Shown here piece after piece: positions 1-7,268 of a DNA stretch of 64,000 nucleotides. Location: positions 434,001 to 498,000 of the forward strand of contig NZ_BMQA01000001.1 of assembly GCF_014647875.1 (NCBI RefSeq), read 5' to 3'. Made by a program: the position numbers and the translations under genes. A model generated the notes under the pieces. It searched no databases, was not told the origin of the DNA, and saw only the letters and a program-made list of their open reading frames with translations. The DNA is from Streptomyces brasiliensis. Lineage in GTDB: Bacteria; Actinomycetota; Actinomycetes; Streptomycetales; Streptomycetaceae. Each line of letters starts with the position of its first letter. Positions within the stretch are counted from its first letter, which is position 1.

Positions 1-998
1 TCGTTCTCCAGCTCGGCGAGGGCGATCCGGTCGGCCTGGAGCGGCTTGCGCAGGGCCGTCACGACGGCGTGGCCGACGTCCTTGACGCTGCCCGCGGTGG
101 CGAGCGCGGCGGCCAGGCGCTGGACCCGGGCCACGTCGGTGACGTCGGAGCGCAGGGTGGAGGCGTCCGCGACGGTGCCGACGAGCCGGGCCGGGCGGCC
201 CTCGCCGCCGGGCAGCAGCCGGCCGCGCAGCCGCAGCCACTTCGGCGGGCCGGAGGCCTGCAGGATGCGGAACTCCAGTTCGCGGTCGCCGATGGTCATG
301 TGGTCGGCCTCGACCACGGACATCAGCGCGGGCAGGTCCTCGGGGACGGTCCGGCCGAGCAGGCTCTCGACCTTGCCGTCGAACTCGTCCCGGCCGATGC
401 CGAACAGCGCCAGGATCTCGTTTCCGACCTCCACGTGCCCGGTGTCCATGGCCAGGCTGAAGGCGTCGGCGGGCAGCTCGCCCGTGTCGGCGGCGCCGGC
501 CGGGGCGCGGTGGCCGACGGCCTCGGCGATGAGGGCGAGGCAGCCGCGGTCCTCGGTGTCGAAGCCGCCGGCGGCGTCGGTCACGGCGACGAGGCAGCCG
601 CCGCCGGCGTGCATCGGAAGGACGGCGACGGAGAAGTCCACGGACGGGGTGCGGCGTGCCTCGGAGCAGCCGGCCAGGTCCTCGGGGCCGAGCCAGACCG
701 GGCGGCCGGTGCGGTGCGCCTCGACGAGCGGGGAGCGGCCCGACAGGGGATAGGTGTCGCGCAGTCCGTAGAGCGTGAGCGGGAGACCGGCCGACTCGAT
801 CAGGCACAGGAGCGTGCCGTCGTCGCCCGGGGTGTACACGCCCGCGAAGGCGGCACCGGCGAAGACGAGTGCCTGTTCGAGGACGCGGCGCAGCCGTGCG
901 GGTGAGTACGGGTCGGCGCCGAGCGTTTCCAGGACGACTTCGGCACGCTCCGTTCGCGTTCTGCGTACCGCTGCGCCCTCTCCGACCACGTTCGCCAT
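1..998 (-). CDS. GAF/PAS sensor protein, probably N-terminal part of a SpoIIE-type phosphatase (runs off window)
   Basis: The reading frame is open on the minus strand from an ATG at 998 to the window edge, about 332 residues, so the C-terminus is missing. The N-terminal ~170 residues look like a GAF module. Residues ~170-270 look PAS-like, with a typical PAS end reading FRILQASGPPKWLRLRGRLL followed by a VGTVADAS segment. A second GAF appears to begin near residue 295 (VQRLAAALATAGSVKDVGHAV). This order is usual for Streptomyces PAS/GAF proteins ending in a PP2C/SpoIIE phosphatase, but that domain lies outside the window and is inferred. It is divergent from the SpoIIE gene at 1521. It probably acts in the cytosol as a regulator of anti-sigma antagonist phosphorylation. 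Confidence 0.75.
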   Translation of the reverse strand, partial: MANVVGEGAAVRRTRTERAEVVLETLGADPYSPARLRRVLEQALVFAGAAFAGVYTPGDDGTLLCLIESAGLPLTLYGLRDTYPLSGRSPLVEAHRTGRPVWLGPEDLAGCSEARRTPSVDFSVAVLPMHAGGGCLVAVTDAAGGFDTEDRGCLALIAEAVGHRAPAGAADTGELPADAFSLAMDTGHVEVGNEILALFGIGRDEFDGKVESLLGRTVPEDLPALMSVVEADHMTIGDRELEFRILQASGPPKWLRLRGRLLPGGEGRPARLVGTVADASTLRSDVTDVARVQRLAAALATAGSVKDVGHAVVTALRKPLQADRIALAELEN

Positions 999-1520
999 TA
1001 CAGCGCTTATGAGGCGCCTGCGCAGCCCCTGTGACCGTTCCGTGGAGCTCCCGAAGCCGCGGCGACACCCGGATGCTCGAAACCCACCGAACATGACGTC
1101 GTGGCCGCGTTTCGTGGGGTGGCCGTGGGACGAGGGTGACGGTTCGGCGCCAGGGCCGGGTTGTGTGCACGGCGGGACTGCGGTGCGCGGGCGGCCGGGG
1201 CGGGAGAGGGGTGGATGGCCGGGGCCCTCCGGGCACGCCGTACGCCCGGGCCCGCACCTGTGACCGCGGGCCTCCGGGCCGCTCGCCACACGCCGCACTC
1301 CACACACGACCCCCCGGATCAGGGTGCCCTGCCGGTCCCGCCGTAAGCCACACGGGGTAACGGCGGCGCATTCCGCGCCGGGGTGCCCGACCGCGTGCGC
1401 CCCGACGTCTCCCGCGCACCGGCACGTGTCAGCGTCATGTGCTCGCCGTGCGCCGGGCCGCGTCAGGGAGGAGCCTTGTCCCCTGGGGGCGACCCGCGGC
1501 GCTGCTAGGAGGTGGTCGCC
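999..1520. promoter_or_regulatory. Divergent intergenic region between two PAS/GAF/SpoIIE-type genes
   Basis: This 522-bp stretch separates the divergent starts at 998 (minus) and 1521 (plus). It is GC-rich, and short open frames on both strands have no recognisable product or good ribosome site. It must hold the promoters of both genes, but I could not assign -35/-10 boxes. The only clear element is AGGAGG at 1507-1512, the ribosome site for the GTG at 1521. Confidence 0.5.
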
Positions 1521-3656
1521 GTGTCCAACGGGCATATCCACGCGCAGGCGGCGGCCAAGTCGCGTGTCGGCCGGCCGCTGCTGTCGCTGTCGCTGGCCGC
1601 GATGATGGAGGAGGTCCACGCACACTCCGGCGCTGTGTATCTGCTGACGCCCGGCGAGCCGGTGCTGGAGATGGCGGTGATGGCCGGGCTGCCCCGGGCG
1701 TTCGCGGCGCCGTGGGAGCGGGTGGGGCTGAGCGCGCCGGTCCCGGTCGCGGAGGCACTGCGCGAGCGGCGGCTGGTCTGGGTGGGCGGCGAGGAGGAGA
1801 TGGCGCGCCGCTATCCGCGTATCGCGGTCGTCCTGCCGTACCCCTTCGCGCTGGCCGCGCTGCCCGTGGCCACGGCGACCACCCGGTTCGGCGCGGTCTT
1901 CGTGACCTGGCCCGCCTCGCACCCGCCGGAGCTGTCCGACCGGGAGCGGGACCATCTGACGGCGGCCTGCGACCAGCTCGCGCTGCGGCTCGAGCGCTCG
2001 GTGGAGGGCGGCCACCCGCTGCGCCACGAACCCGATCTGACGATCCGGCTCACGTCGGACGTCGCGGACGCGTTCGGGACGGTGGAGGCGGCCCGGTTGG
2101 TGGCCCGGCTGCCGTACGGGCTGGTCTCGCTGGACCTGCACGGCCGGGTCGGCTTCGCCAACGAGGCCGCGGCCGCGCTGCTCGGCAGGCCGGCCGGTGA
2201 ACTGCTCGGCACCCAGTTGTGGGCGTCGGTGCCGTGGCTGAACGACCCGATGTACGAGGACCGCTACCGGGCCGCGCTGATCAGCCAGCAGATGACCTCG
2301 TTCGTGGCGCTGCGCCCGCCGAGTGACTGGCTGTCGTTCCGGCTGTACCCGAGCATGACCGGGCTGAGCGTACGCATCACCCGGGCCCGGGCGGTCGCGG
2401 AGATGGCGAGCCGCTCGCCCCGGCCGGGCGAGGGCCACTCCCGGCTGGTCACGATCTCCCAGCTGCTGAGCCTGGCCGGGGCGCTGACCGAGGCGGTCGG
2501 CGTGCAGGACGTGGTCCAGCTGGTCGCGGACGAGGTCTGCCCGGCCGTGGGCAGCCAGGCACTGGCGATCCTCGGGACGCAGGCCGGACGGTTGCGCCTG
2601 CTGGGACAGCGCGGGTATCCCGACGCGCGGACCGTCGAACGGTTCGACGGCATGCCGCTGACCGAGCGGACGCCGAGTACCCATGTCCTCAGCAGCGGGG
2701 TGCCCGCGTTCTTCGACTCGCGGCAGCAGCTGGAGCATCTGTATCCGACCCGGGAGAAGGCACCGGAGGGGTTCGCCGCGTGGGCGTATCTGCCGTTGAT
2801 CGCGTCCGGGCGGCCGGTGGGCACCTGTGTGCTCGCCTACGCGGAGCCGCACGTCTTCCCGGCAGACGAGCGGGCCGTACTGACGAGCCTCGGCGGGCTG
2901 ATCGCGCAGGCACTGGAGCGGGCCCTGCTGTACGACGCCAAGAACCAGCTGGCGCACGGGCTGCAGGCGGCGCTGCTGCCGCACTCGCTGGCCCCGTTGC
3001 CCGGCATCGACGCGGCCGCACGCTATCTGCCGGCCACTCAGGGCATGGAGATCGGCGGCGACTTCTACGACCTGGTGCCGACCCGGCCGCTGGCCGCGGC
3101 GGTGATCGGGGACGTGCAGGGGCACAACGTGACGGCGGCCGGTCTGATGGGTCAGATCCGCACGGGGGTACGAGCGTTCACGACCGGCGGTCAGCCGCCT
3201 CAGGAGGTCATGGGCAGTACCAATCGGCTGCTCGTCGACCTCGGCGCCGAACTCTTCGCGAGCTGTCTGTACCTACGGCTCGATCCGGCGCACGGTCGGG
3301 CCGAGATGGCGCGAGCCGGGCATCCGCCGCCGCTGCTGCGCCGGCCGGACGGGCGGGTACGGGTCCTCGACCTGGCCGGCGGTCCGCTGCTGGGCATCGA
3401 CGCGGAGGCGACGTACCCGACCACCGAGGTCGAGTTCGCACCCGGCTCGCTGCTCGTCCTGTACACCGACGGCCTCATCGAGTCCCCCGGCGTCGACCTA
3501 GAGGACGCCCTGGCCCGACTGGGCGAACTCCTCACCGCGATGGGCGACCAGCCCCTGGAGTACCTGGCCGACGAGCTGATACGGCACAGTGTGGCCGCGC
3601 GGGAGCGGGCGGACGACGTGGCGGTGCTGCTGCTGCGCGCGCTCGGGGACGGGTGA
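1521..3656 (+). CDS. PAS/GAF domain SpoIIE family protein phosphatase
   Basis: The protein has 711 aa. An upstream GTG at 1512 overlaps the AGGAGG ribosome site (1507-1512), so the GTG at 1521, eight bases downstream of that site, is the better start. In order: a GAF-like module (residues ~15-160), a PAS domain (~190-265, with FANEAAAALLGRPAGELLG), a second GAF (~320-465) and a C-terminal PP2C/SpoIIE domain (~480-705). The metal-binding motifs GGDFYD and GDVQGHN are present, as is the typical RAGHPPPLL segment. Proteins of this family are cytosolic Ser/Thr phosphatases that dephosphorylate STAS anti-sigma antagonists in response to ligand or redox sensing. No transmembrane segment is seen. 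It is divergent from the gene at 998 and convergent with the protease gene, with a strong hairpin between. Confidence 0.93.
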   Translation: MSNGHIHAQAAAKSRVGRPLLSLSLAAMMEEVHAHSGAVYLLTPGEPVLEMAVMAGLPRAFAAPWERVGLSAPVPVAEALRERRLVWVGGEEEMARRYPRIAVVLPYPFALAALPVATATTRFGAVFVTWPASHPPELSDRERDHLTAACDQLALRLERSVEGGHPLRHEPDLTIRLTSDVADAFGTVEAARLVARLPYGLVSLDLHGRVGFANEAAAALLGRPAGELLGTQLWASVPWLNDPMYEDRYRAALISQQMTSFVALRPPSDWLSFRLYPSMTGLSVRITRARAVAEMASRSPRPGEGHSRLVTISQLLSLAGALTEAVGVQDVVQLVADEVCPAVGSQALAILGTQAGRLRLLGQRGYPDARTVERFDGMPLTERTPSTHVLSSGVPAFFDSRQQLEHLYPTREKAPEGFAAWAYLPLIASGRPVGTCVLAYAEPHVFPADERAVLTSLGGLIAQALERALLYDAKNQLAHGLQAALLPHSLAPLPGIDAAARYLPATQGMEIGGDFYDLVPTRPLAAAVIGDVQGHNVTAAGLMGQIRTGVRAFTTGGQPPQEVMGSTNRLLVDLGAELFASCLYLRLDPAHGRAEMARAGHPPPLLRRPDGRVRVLDLAGGPLLGIDAEATYPTTEVEFAPGSLLVLYTDGLIESPGVDLEDALARLGELLTAMGDQPLEYLADELIRHSVAARERADDVAVLLLRALGDG

Positions 3657-3708
3657 GGCTCGGCTCTCCTGTCCGACACGGCAGTTCGAGTCGTCCGGAC
3701 CGGGCCAC

Positions 3709-3738
3709 GGCCAGGCCCTCCCGCCGGAGGGCCTGGCC
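3709..3738. terminator. Bidirectional hairpin terminator
   Basis: GGCCAGGCCCTC (3709-3720) and GAGGGCCTGGCC (3727-3738) form a perfect 12-bp stem with a 6-base loop. It sits between the convergent SpoIIE gene (stop 3656) and protease gene (stop 3777), so it can serve both. No T-run follows, as is common in Streptomyces. Confidence 0.8.
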
Positions 3739-3776
3739 GCCGTCCACCGCCGGCCGGGAAACGCGGGTGTGGCCGG

Positions 3777-5084
3777 TCAGTGGGTCCGGGTGAGGGCGGA
3801 CGATCCGTCGTCCACGCCGGTCCCGGACTGCTCACCGGTTCCGGGCTCCTGACCGGTGCCGGTCCCGTCGACGCCCGCCTGCTGATCACCGGCACCGGTC
3901 TGGTCACCCGCGCCCGCCCCGCCGCCGGCCCCCGCTCCGGCGTCACCGAGCGTCGCTCCCGTCGCCTGGAGTGCGGTGGTCACCGGCTGGAAGAACGTCT
4001 CGCCGCCGCTCGTGCAGTCGCCGCTGCCGCCGGACGTGAGGCCGAGCGCGCTGCCGTCCTGGGTGAACAGGGAGCCGCCGCTGTCGCCGGGTTCCGCGCA
4101 GACGTCGGTCTGGATGAGGCCGGTGACGGTGTCGACGCCGTTCGGGTCGGTCTCGCTCTGGAAGTTGACGGTGGCGTCGAGGCCGGTGACGGTGCCGTCG
4201 TGCAGTCCGGTGGTGCTGCCCATCCGGAACACGGTCTCGCCGACGGTGGCGTCCGCGGCCTGGTTGATCTGGACCGTCCGGCCGTTGCCGACGTTCACCT
4301 CGCTCGGTGCCTGGGTGGCGGGGTCGTCGTACTTCACCAGGGAGAAGTCGCCCTCGCCGGGGAAGGTGGCCCGGTCGACGGTGGCGATCGGCTGCCCGGT
4401 CTCGGAGTCGGACCACTGCTTGGCGGCGACGCCGCAGTGACCGGCCGTCAGGAAGGCGGGGCTGCCGTCGGACGCGGTGACGTTGAAGCCGAGGGAACAA
4501 CGGACGGTGCCGCCCTGCACCTGGGAGAAGATGGCGTCGCCGCCGGACACGAAGGTCTTGAAGGTGCCCGCGGACTTCCTGACGGTCGCCGTACCCGGGC
4601 CGAGGCTGCGGACCGTCGACTGCAGTCTGTCCCACTTGGCTCCGGTGACCGTGCTGTCGGCGGTGACCAGGATCTTGTCGGTGCGCGGGTCGACGGCCCA
4701 CGAGGTGCCGGGGATGGTCGCCCCGGCCTTCAACGTCCGTGCCGCGGACTTGAGTTCGGCGGTGCTGTTCGCCACCTGCCGGACGACCGCCCCCGCCTTC
4801 TCCGCCTGCGCGATCAAGCCGGTGTCGCCGTCGGCCACATTGACGACGAGTTGCCGCTTGCCGCTGTCGTAGTAGGAACCGGCGAAGGTCTCGCCCAGCA
4901 CGCCCCGCAGCCGCGTGGCGAGATCCGAGGCGTCCGTCGCCTTGAAGGTCCTGGGGGTGGTGTCACCCGCCGCGTCGTCCTGGGACGCGTTGGCGTTCGG
5001 CAGCAGGAGCGCCGCCGCTCCGAGCGCCGCGACACCACCCACCGCCATCACGGCCTTGCGTTTCGGAATTCGCTTGTGACTCAA
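3777..5084 (-). CDS. Secreted S1 family serine protease (streptogrisin/alpha-lytic type)
   Basis: The start is chosen at the TTG at 5084, nine bases after a good AGGAGG, giving 435 aa. A signal peptide follows immediately (basic residues, VMAVGGVAALGAAALLLPNANAS). A propeptide of about 130 residues (SDLATRLRGVLGETFAGSYY...) resembles the alpha-lytic protease prodomain. The mature chymotrypsin-fold domain carries the triad: His in TAGHCG, Asp in GDFSLVKYD and Ser in GDSGGSL. A ~55-residue Gly/Thr/Gln-rich tail follows the domain, with no carbohydrate-binding module. Such enzymes are exported, fold on their propeptide and degrade extracellular protein. Divergent from the thioesterase gene at 5272. 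The rare TTG start and the GC-rich tail are its only oddities. Confidence 0.95.
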   Translation of the reverse strand: MSHKRIPKRKAVMAVGGVAALGAAALLLPNANASQDDAAGDTTPRTFKATDASDLATRLRGVLGETFAGSYYDSGKRQLVVNVADGDTGLIAQAEKAGAVVRQVANSTAELKSAARTLKAGATIPGTSWAVDPRTDKILVTADSTVTGAKWDRLQSTVRSLGPGTATVRKSAGTFKTFVSGGDAIFSQVQGGTVRCSLGFNVTASDGSPAFLTAGHCGVAAKQWSDSETGQPIATVDRATFPGEGDFSLVKYDDPATQAPSEVNVGNGRTVQINQAADATVGETVFRMGSTTGLHDGTVTGLDATVNFQSETDPNGVDTVTGLIQTDVCAEPGDSGGSLFTQDGSALGLTSGGSGDCTSGGETFFQPVTTALQATGATLGDAGAGAGGGAGAGDQTGAGDQQAGVDGTGTGQEPGTGEQSGTGVDDGSSALTRTH

Positions 5085-5271
5085 ACTGCTCGACCTCCTG
5101 GGGACGGGGTCTGTGCCGCCGGTGCGGCAGCCGGTTCGTCGGGCGCCTGGATGGCTGTAGGTACGGACGGGCCGGATGGTGCGTTCAACTCCGTTCGCCA
5201 ACGGGCTGTGTGCAACGGCGAATCAGCCACGCTCCGCGTGTCGTCGGGCGGAGCCGGGAACAATCCCCCAT

Positions 5272-5685
5272 ATGACGATGACCACCGCCGAAGCCGACAA
5301 GATCCTCTCCGCCAACTTCGCGCCCTGGGTGCTCGATCTCGGGCTGTCGGTCGAGGAGGTGGGCGAGGACCGGGCGATCCTGCGGCTGCCCTGGTCGGAC
5401 CGGCTGTCCCGGGAGGGCGGCGGGCTGTCGGGGCAGGCGCTCATGGCCGCCGCCGACACCGCGACCGTGATCGCCGTCTCGGCGGCGCGGGGCGGGTTCG
5501 TGCCGATGACGACGGTGCAGCAGTCGACGTCGTTCCAGCGGGCGGTGACGGGTTCGGACGTCCTGATCGAGGCGGTGCTCAGCAAACTGGGCCGCCGTAT
5601 GGCATTCGCGGACATCACCATGACCGACGGTAGTTCGGGTGCGATCGCCGCCCGCGCGAGCACGGTCTACGCGATCCTGGGCTGA
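5272..5685 (+). CDS. PaaI family thioesterase (hotdog fold)
   Basis: The protein has 137 aa. ATG at 5272 gives the usual length for this family; the frame is open further upstream, but that extension reads as low-complexity sequence. The hotdog-fold helix region reads GGGLSGQALMAAADTATVIAV, split here by a central Gly and a downstream Asp. It is followed by TTVQQSTSFQRAVTGSDVLIEAVLSKLGRRMAFADI and ASTVYAIL, typical of acyl-CoA thioesterases of the PaaI group. The likely activity is hydrolysis of acyl- or aryl-CoA thioesters in the cytosol; the substrate cannot be told. It stands alone, divergent from the protease gene. Confidence 0.88.
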   Translation: MTMTTAEADKILSANFAPWVLDLGLSVEEVGEDRAILRLPWSDRLSREGGGLSGQALMAAADTATVIAVSAARGGFVPMTTVQQSTSFQRAVTGSDVLIEAVLSKLGRRMAFADITMTDGSSGAIAARASTVYAILG

Positions 5686-6138
5686 CACGGCCCGAAACCG
5701 GTCGGCGACGCTCCGTCGCGATCACGGACCGGAATCGCTGTTTCAGCGAATCTGCACATCCACCACCCAAGCAAGTCACCGGATGCGGCGGATCTGCACA
5801 ACCGCGCGCCCCCTCACGCCTCTTTGGTACCGAGTGCCGGATTCGCCGCGCCGGGGGCAAGCGCCCGTGTGCACCGATGCGGTGGGGCATGTGAAGGAGT
5901 CGCCGACAAGACGTGGGCGGGCCTGCACGGTTGATGTCCACTGAGGCTCAAGTGCCCAGGTGGGAACGGTGATTGATTGGATACGCAGGCCGCGTGCGTG
6001 CTTTGATCCATCGCACCGCGGGGGCCGCGAGGGGCTCCTGGAGACAGGTGCCCGGTGCCCGCGGCCGCGGCCGTCCGTCTGTCCCCAGAGGGGGCCGCTC
6101 CCCCCTTATGAGATATCCATATGAAGGGAAGTTCCATC
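5686..6138. other. Intergenic region upstream of the double-glycine peptide gene
   Basis: This stretch of about 450 bp has no convincing gene on either strand. It is less GC-rich than its surroundings around 5940-6010. It must contain the promoter of the bacteriocin-like operon, but no clear -35/-10 pair or operator palindrome was recognised. The last 20 bases hold the ribosome site AAGGGAAG (6124-6131) used by the peptide gene. Confidence 0.45.
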
Positions 6139-6354
6139 ATGAACTCCACCCCCCAGGTTGAGACCGTCGAGATCTCCGACGCCGAGCTCGACAACGTCTC
6201 CGGCGGCCTGTCCCTGAACGCTGTCGGCACCGTGACCGGCCTGGTGGACGGCATCGCCCCGGTCTCCGGCCTCATCGGTACCGGCGTCAGCACGGTCGAG
6301 GGTGTCACCGGCCTGAGCACCGCTCCGGTCACCAACCTGGTCGCCGGTCTCTGA
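6139..6354 (+). CDS. Double-glycine leader bacteriocin-like precursor peptide (cysteine-free)
   Basis: The peptide has 71 aa. ATG at 6139 is preferred over the in-frame ATG at 6121 because AAGGGAAG lies seven bases before it. Residues 1-23 form an acidic leader ending ISDAELDNVSGG, a classic double-glycine (GG) cleavage site for C39 peptidases. Residues 24-71 form the core, rich in Gly, Val, Thr, Ser and Leu. It has no Cys, Lys or Arg, two acidic residues (Asp, Glu), and an imperfect two-fold repeat (TVTGLVDG... / TVEGVTG...). Annotation pipelines often call similar Streptomyces peptides 'type A2 lantipeptide', but without Cys no lanthionine can form and no LanM is nearby. The following HlyD, C39-ABC and ABC genes are its likely exporters. 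Membrane-active bacteriocin or signal peptide are both possible. Confidence 0.82.
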   Translation: MNSTPQVETVEISDAELDNVSGGLSLNAVGTVTGLVDGIAPVSGLIGTGVSTVEGVTGLSTAPVTNLVAGL

Positions 6355-6372
6355 TCGCACCTCGTTGCCGCT

Positions 6373-6405
6373 GAGTCCCGGAGCCGTACCGCGGCTCCGG
6401 GACTC
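6373..6405 (+). terminator. Strong hairpin between peptide and transporter genes (attenuator/terminator)
   Basis: GAGTCCCGGAGCCG (6373-6386) pairs perfectly with CGGCTCCGGGACTC (6392-6405), a 14-bp stem with loop TACCG. It lies 18 bases after the peptide stop and 56 bases before the HlyD-like start. In RiPP and bacteriocin operons a hairpin here commonly makes the precursor transcript more abundant than the exporter message. Confidence 0.82.
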
Positions 6406-6461
6406 TCGGTTGCCCAGAACCACGTCGTGACGAAGTCTCTCCCACAGGTGAGGGAAGTTCC

Positions 6462-7268
6462 GTGCAGTTCCGCCAACAGGCCCTCGCCAAGCTCCAGTCG
6501 CCGGAGGAGCTCGACCTTCCGGTGCGTCTCGCCCGTCCCCAGGGCTGGCTCGCGCTGTCCGTCACGGTCGTCGTCATGGCCGCCGCCTCCGTGTGGGCGG
6601 TGACCGGTTCGGTCGCCTCCACGGTCGCCGCACCCGCGATCCTGACGCACGGACAGGGCAGTTACATCCTGCAGAGCCCGGTCGCCGGCCAGGTCACCGC
6701 CGTGCTCGCGAAGCAGGGCGAGCAGCTGCCCGCCGACTCGCCCGTCCTGAAGGTCCGTACGAACCAGGGCGACGCGGTCGTACGCACCGTCGCCGCGGGC
6801 CGGATCACCGCGCTGGCCGCCACCATCGGGCAGATCATCCAGACCGGCGCCAACGTGGCCTCGGTGGAGAAGGTGGCCCACGCCTCGGACCCGCTGTACG
6901 CGACCGTGTACGTCCCGGCCGAGAACGCCGCCTCGATCCCGGCGCACGCCGCCGTCGACCTGACCGTGTCCTCGGTGTCCACCCAGGAGTACGGCGTGCT
7001 GCGCGGTCATGTGAAGTCCGTGGACCGCACGGCCCAGTCGGCCCAGTCGATCGCCGCGTTCCTCGGGGACGGCCAGCTGGGCGAGCAGTTCACCAGGAAG
7101 GGGCGGCCGGTGGCCGTGCTCGTGCGGCTGGACACGTCGTCGTCCACGAAGAGCGGGTACAAGTGGAGCTCCGCCGGGGGTCCGCCGTACCGGCTCGACA
7201 CCATGACCCCGGCCACGGGTTCGATCCGGCTGGCCGACCAGCGTCCCGTCGATTGGCTGCTCCCGTGA
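6462..7268 (+). CDS. HlyD-like membrane fusion protein of NHLM-type bacteriocin export
   Basis: The protein has 268 aa. The GTG start at 6462 follows GAGGGAAG. A short cytosolic N-terminus is followed by one membrane segment at residues ~28-50 (GWLALSVTVVVMAAASVWAV). The extracytoplasmic part begins with a barrel/lipoyl-like half motif (LQSPVAGQVTAVLAKQGEQLPADSPVLKV) as in HlyD-family adaptors. The family is annotated as 'NHLM bacteriocin system secretion protein'. It probably couples the ABC proteins to release of the processed peptide. Its stop overlaps the start of the next gene (GTGA, 7265-7268), indicating translational coupling. Confidence 0.85.
   Translation: MQFRQQALAKLQSPEELDLPVRLARPQGWLALSVTVVVMAAASVWAVTGSVASTVAAPAILTHGQGSYILQSPVAGQVTAVLAKQGEQLPADSPVLKVRTNQGDAVVRTVAAGRITALAATIGQIIQTGANVASVEKVAHASDPLYATVYVPAENAASIPAHAAVDLTVSSVSTQEYGVLRGHVKSVDRTAQSAQSIAAFLGDGQLGEQFTRKGRPVAVLVRLDTSSSTKSGYKWSSAGGPPYRLDTMTPATGSIRLADQRPVDWLLP

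Noticed and set aside
6139..6354. Calling the small peptide a lanthipeptide precursor
   Set aside because: The core contains no Cys and no LanM, LanB/C or other cyclase gene is nearby. Only the double-glycine leader resembles class II lantibiotics.
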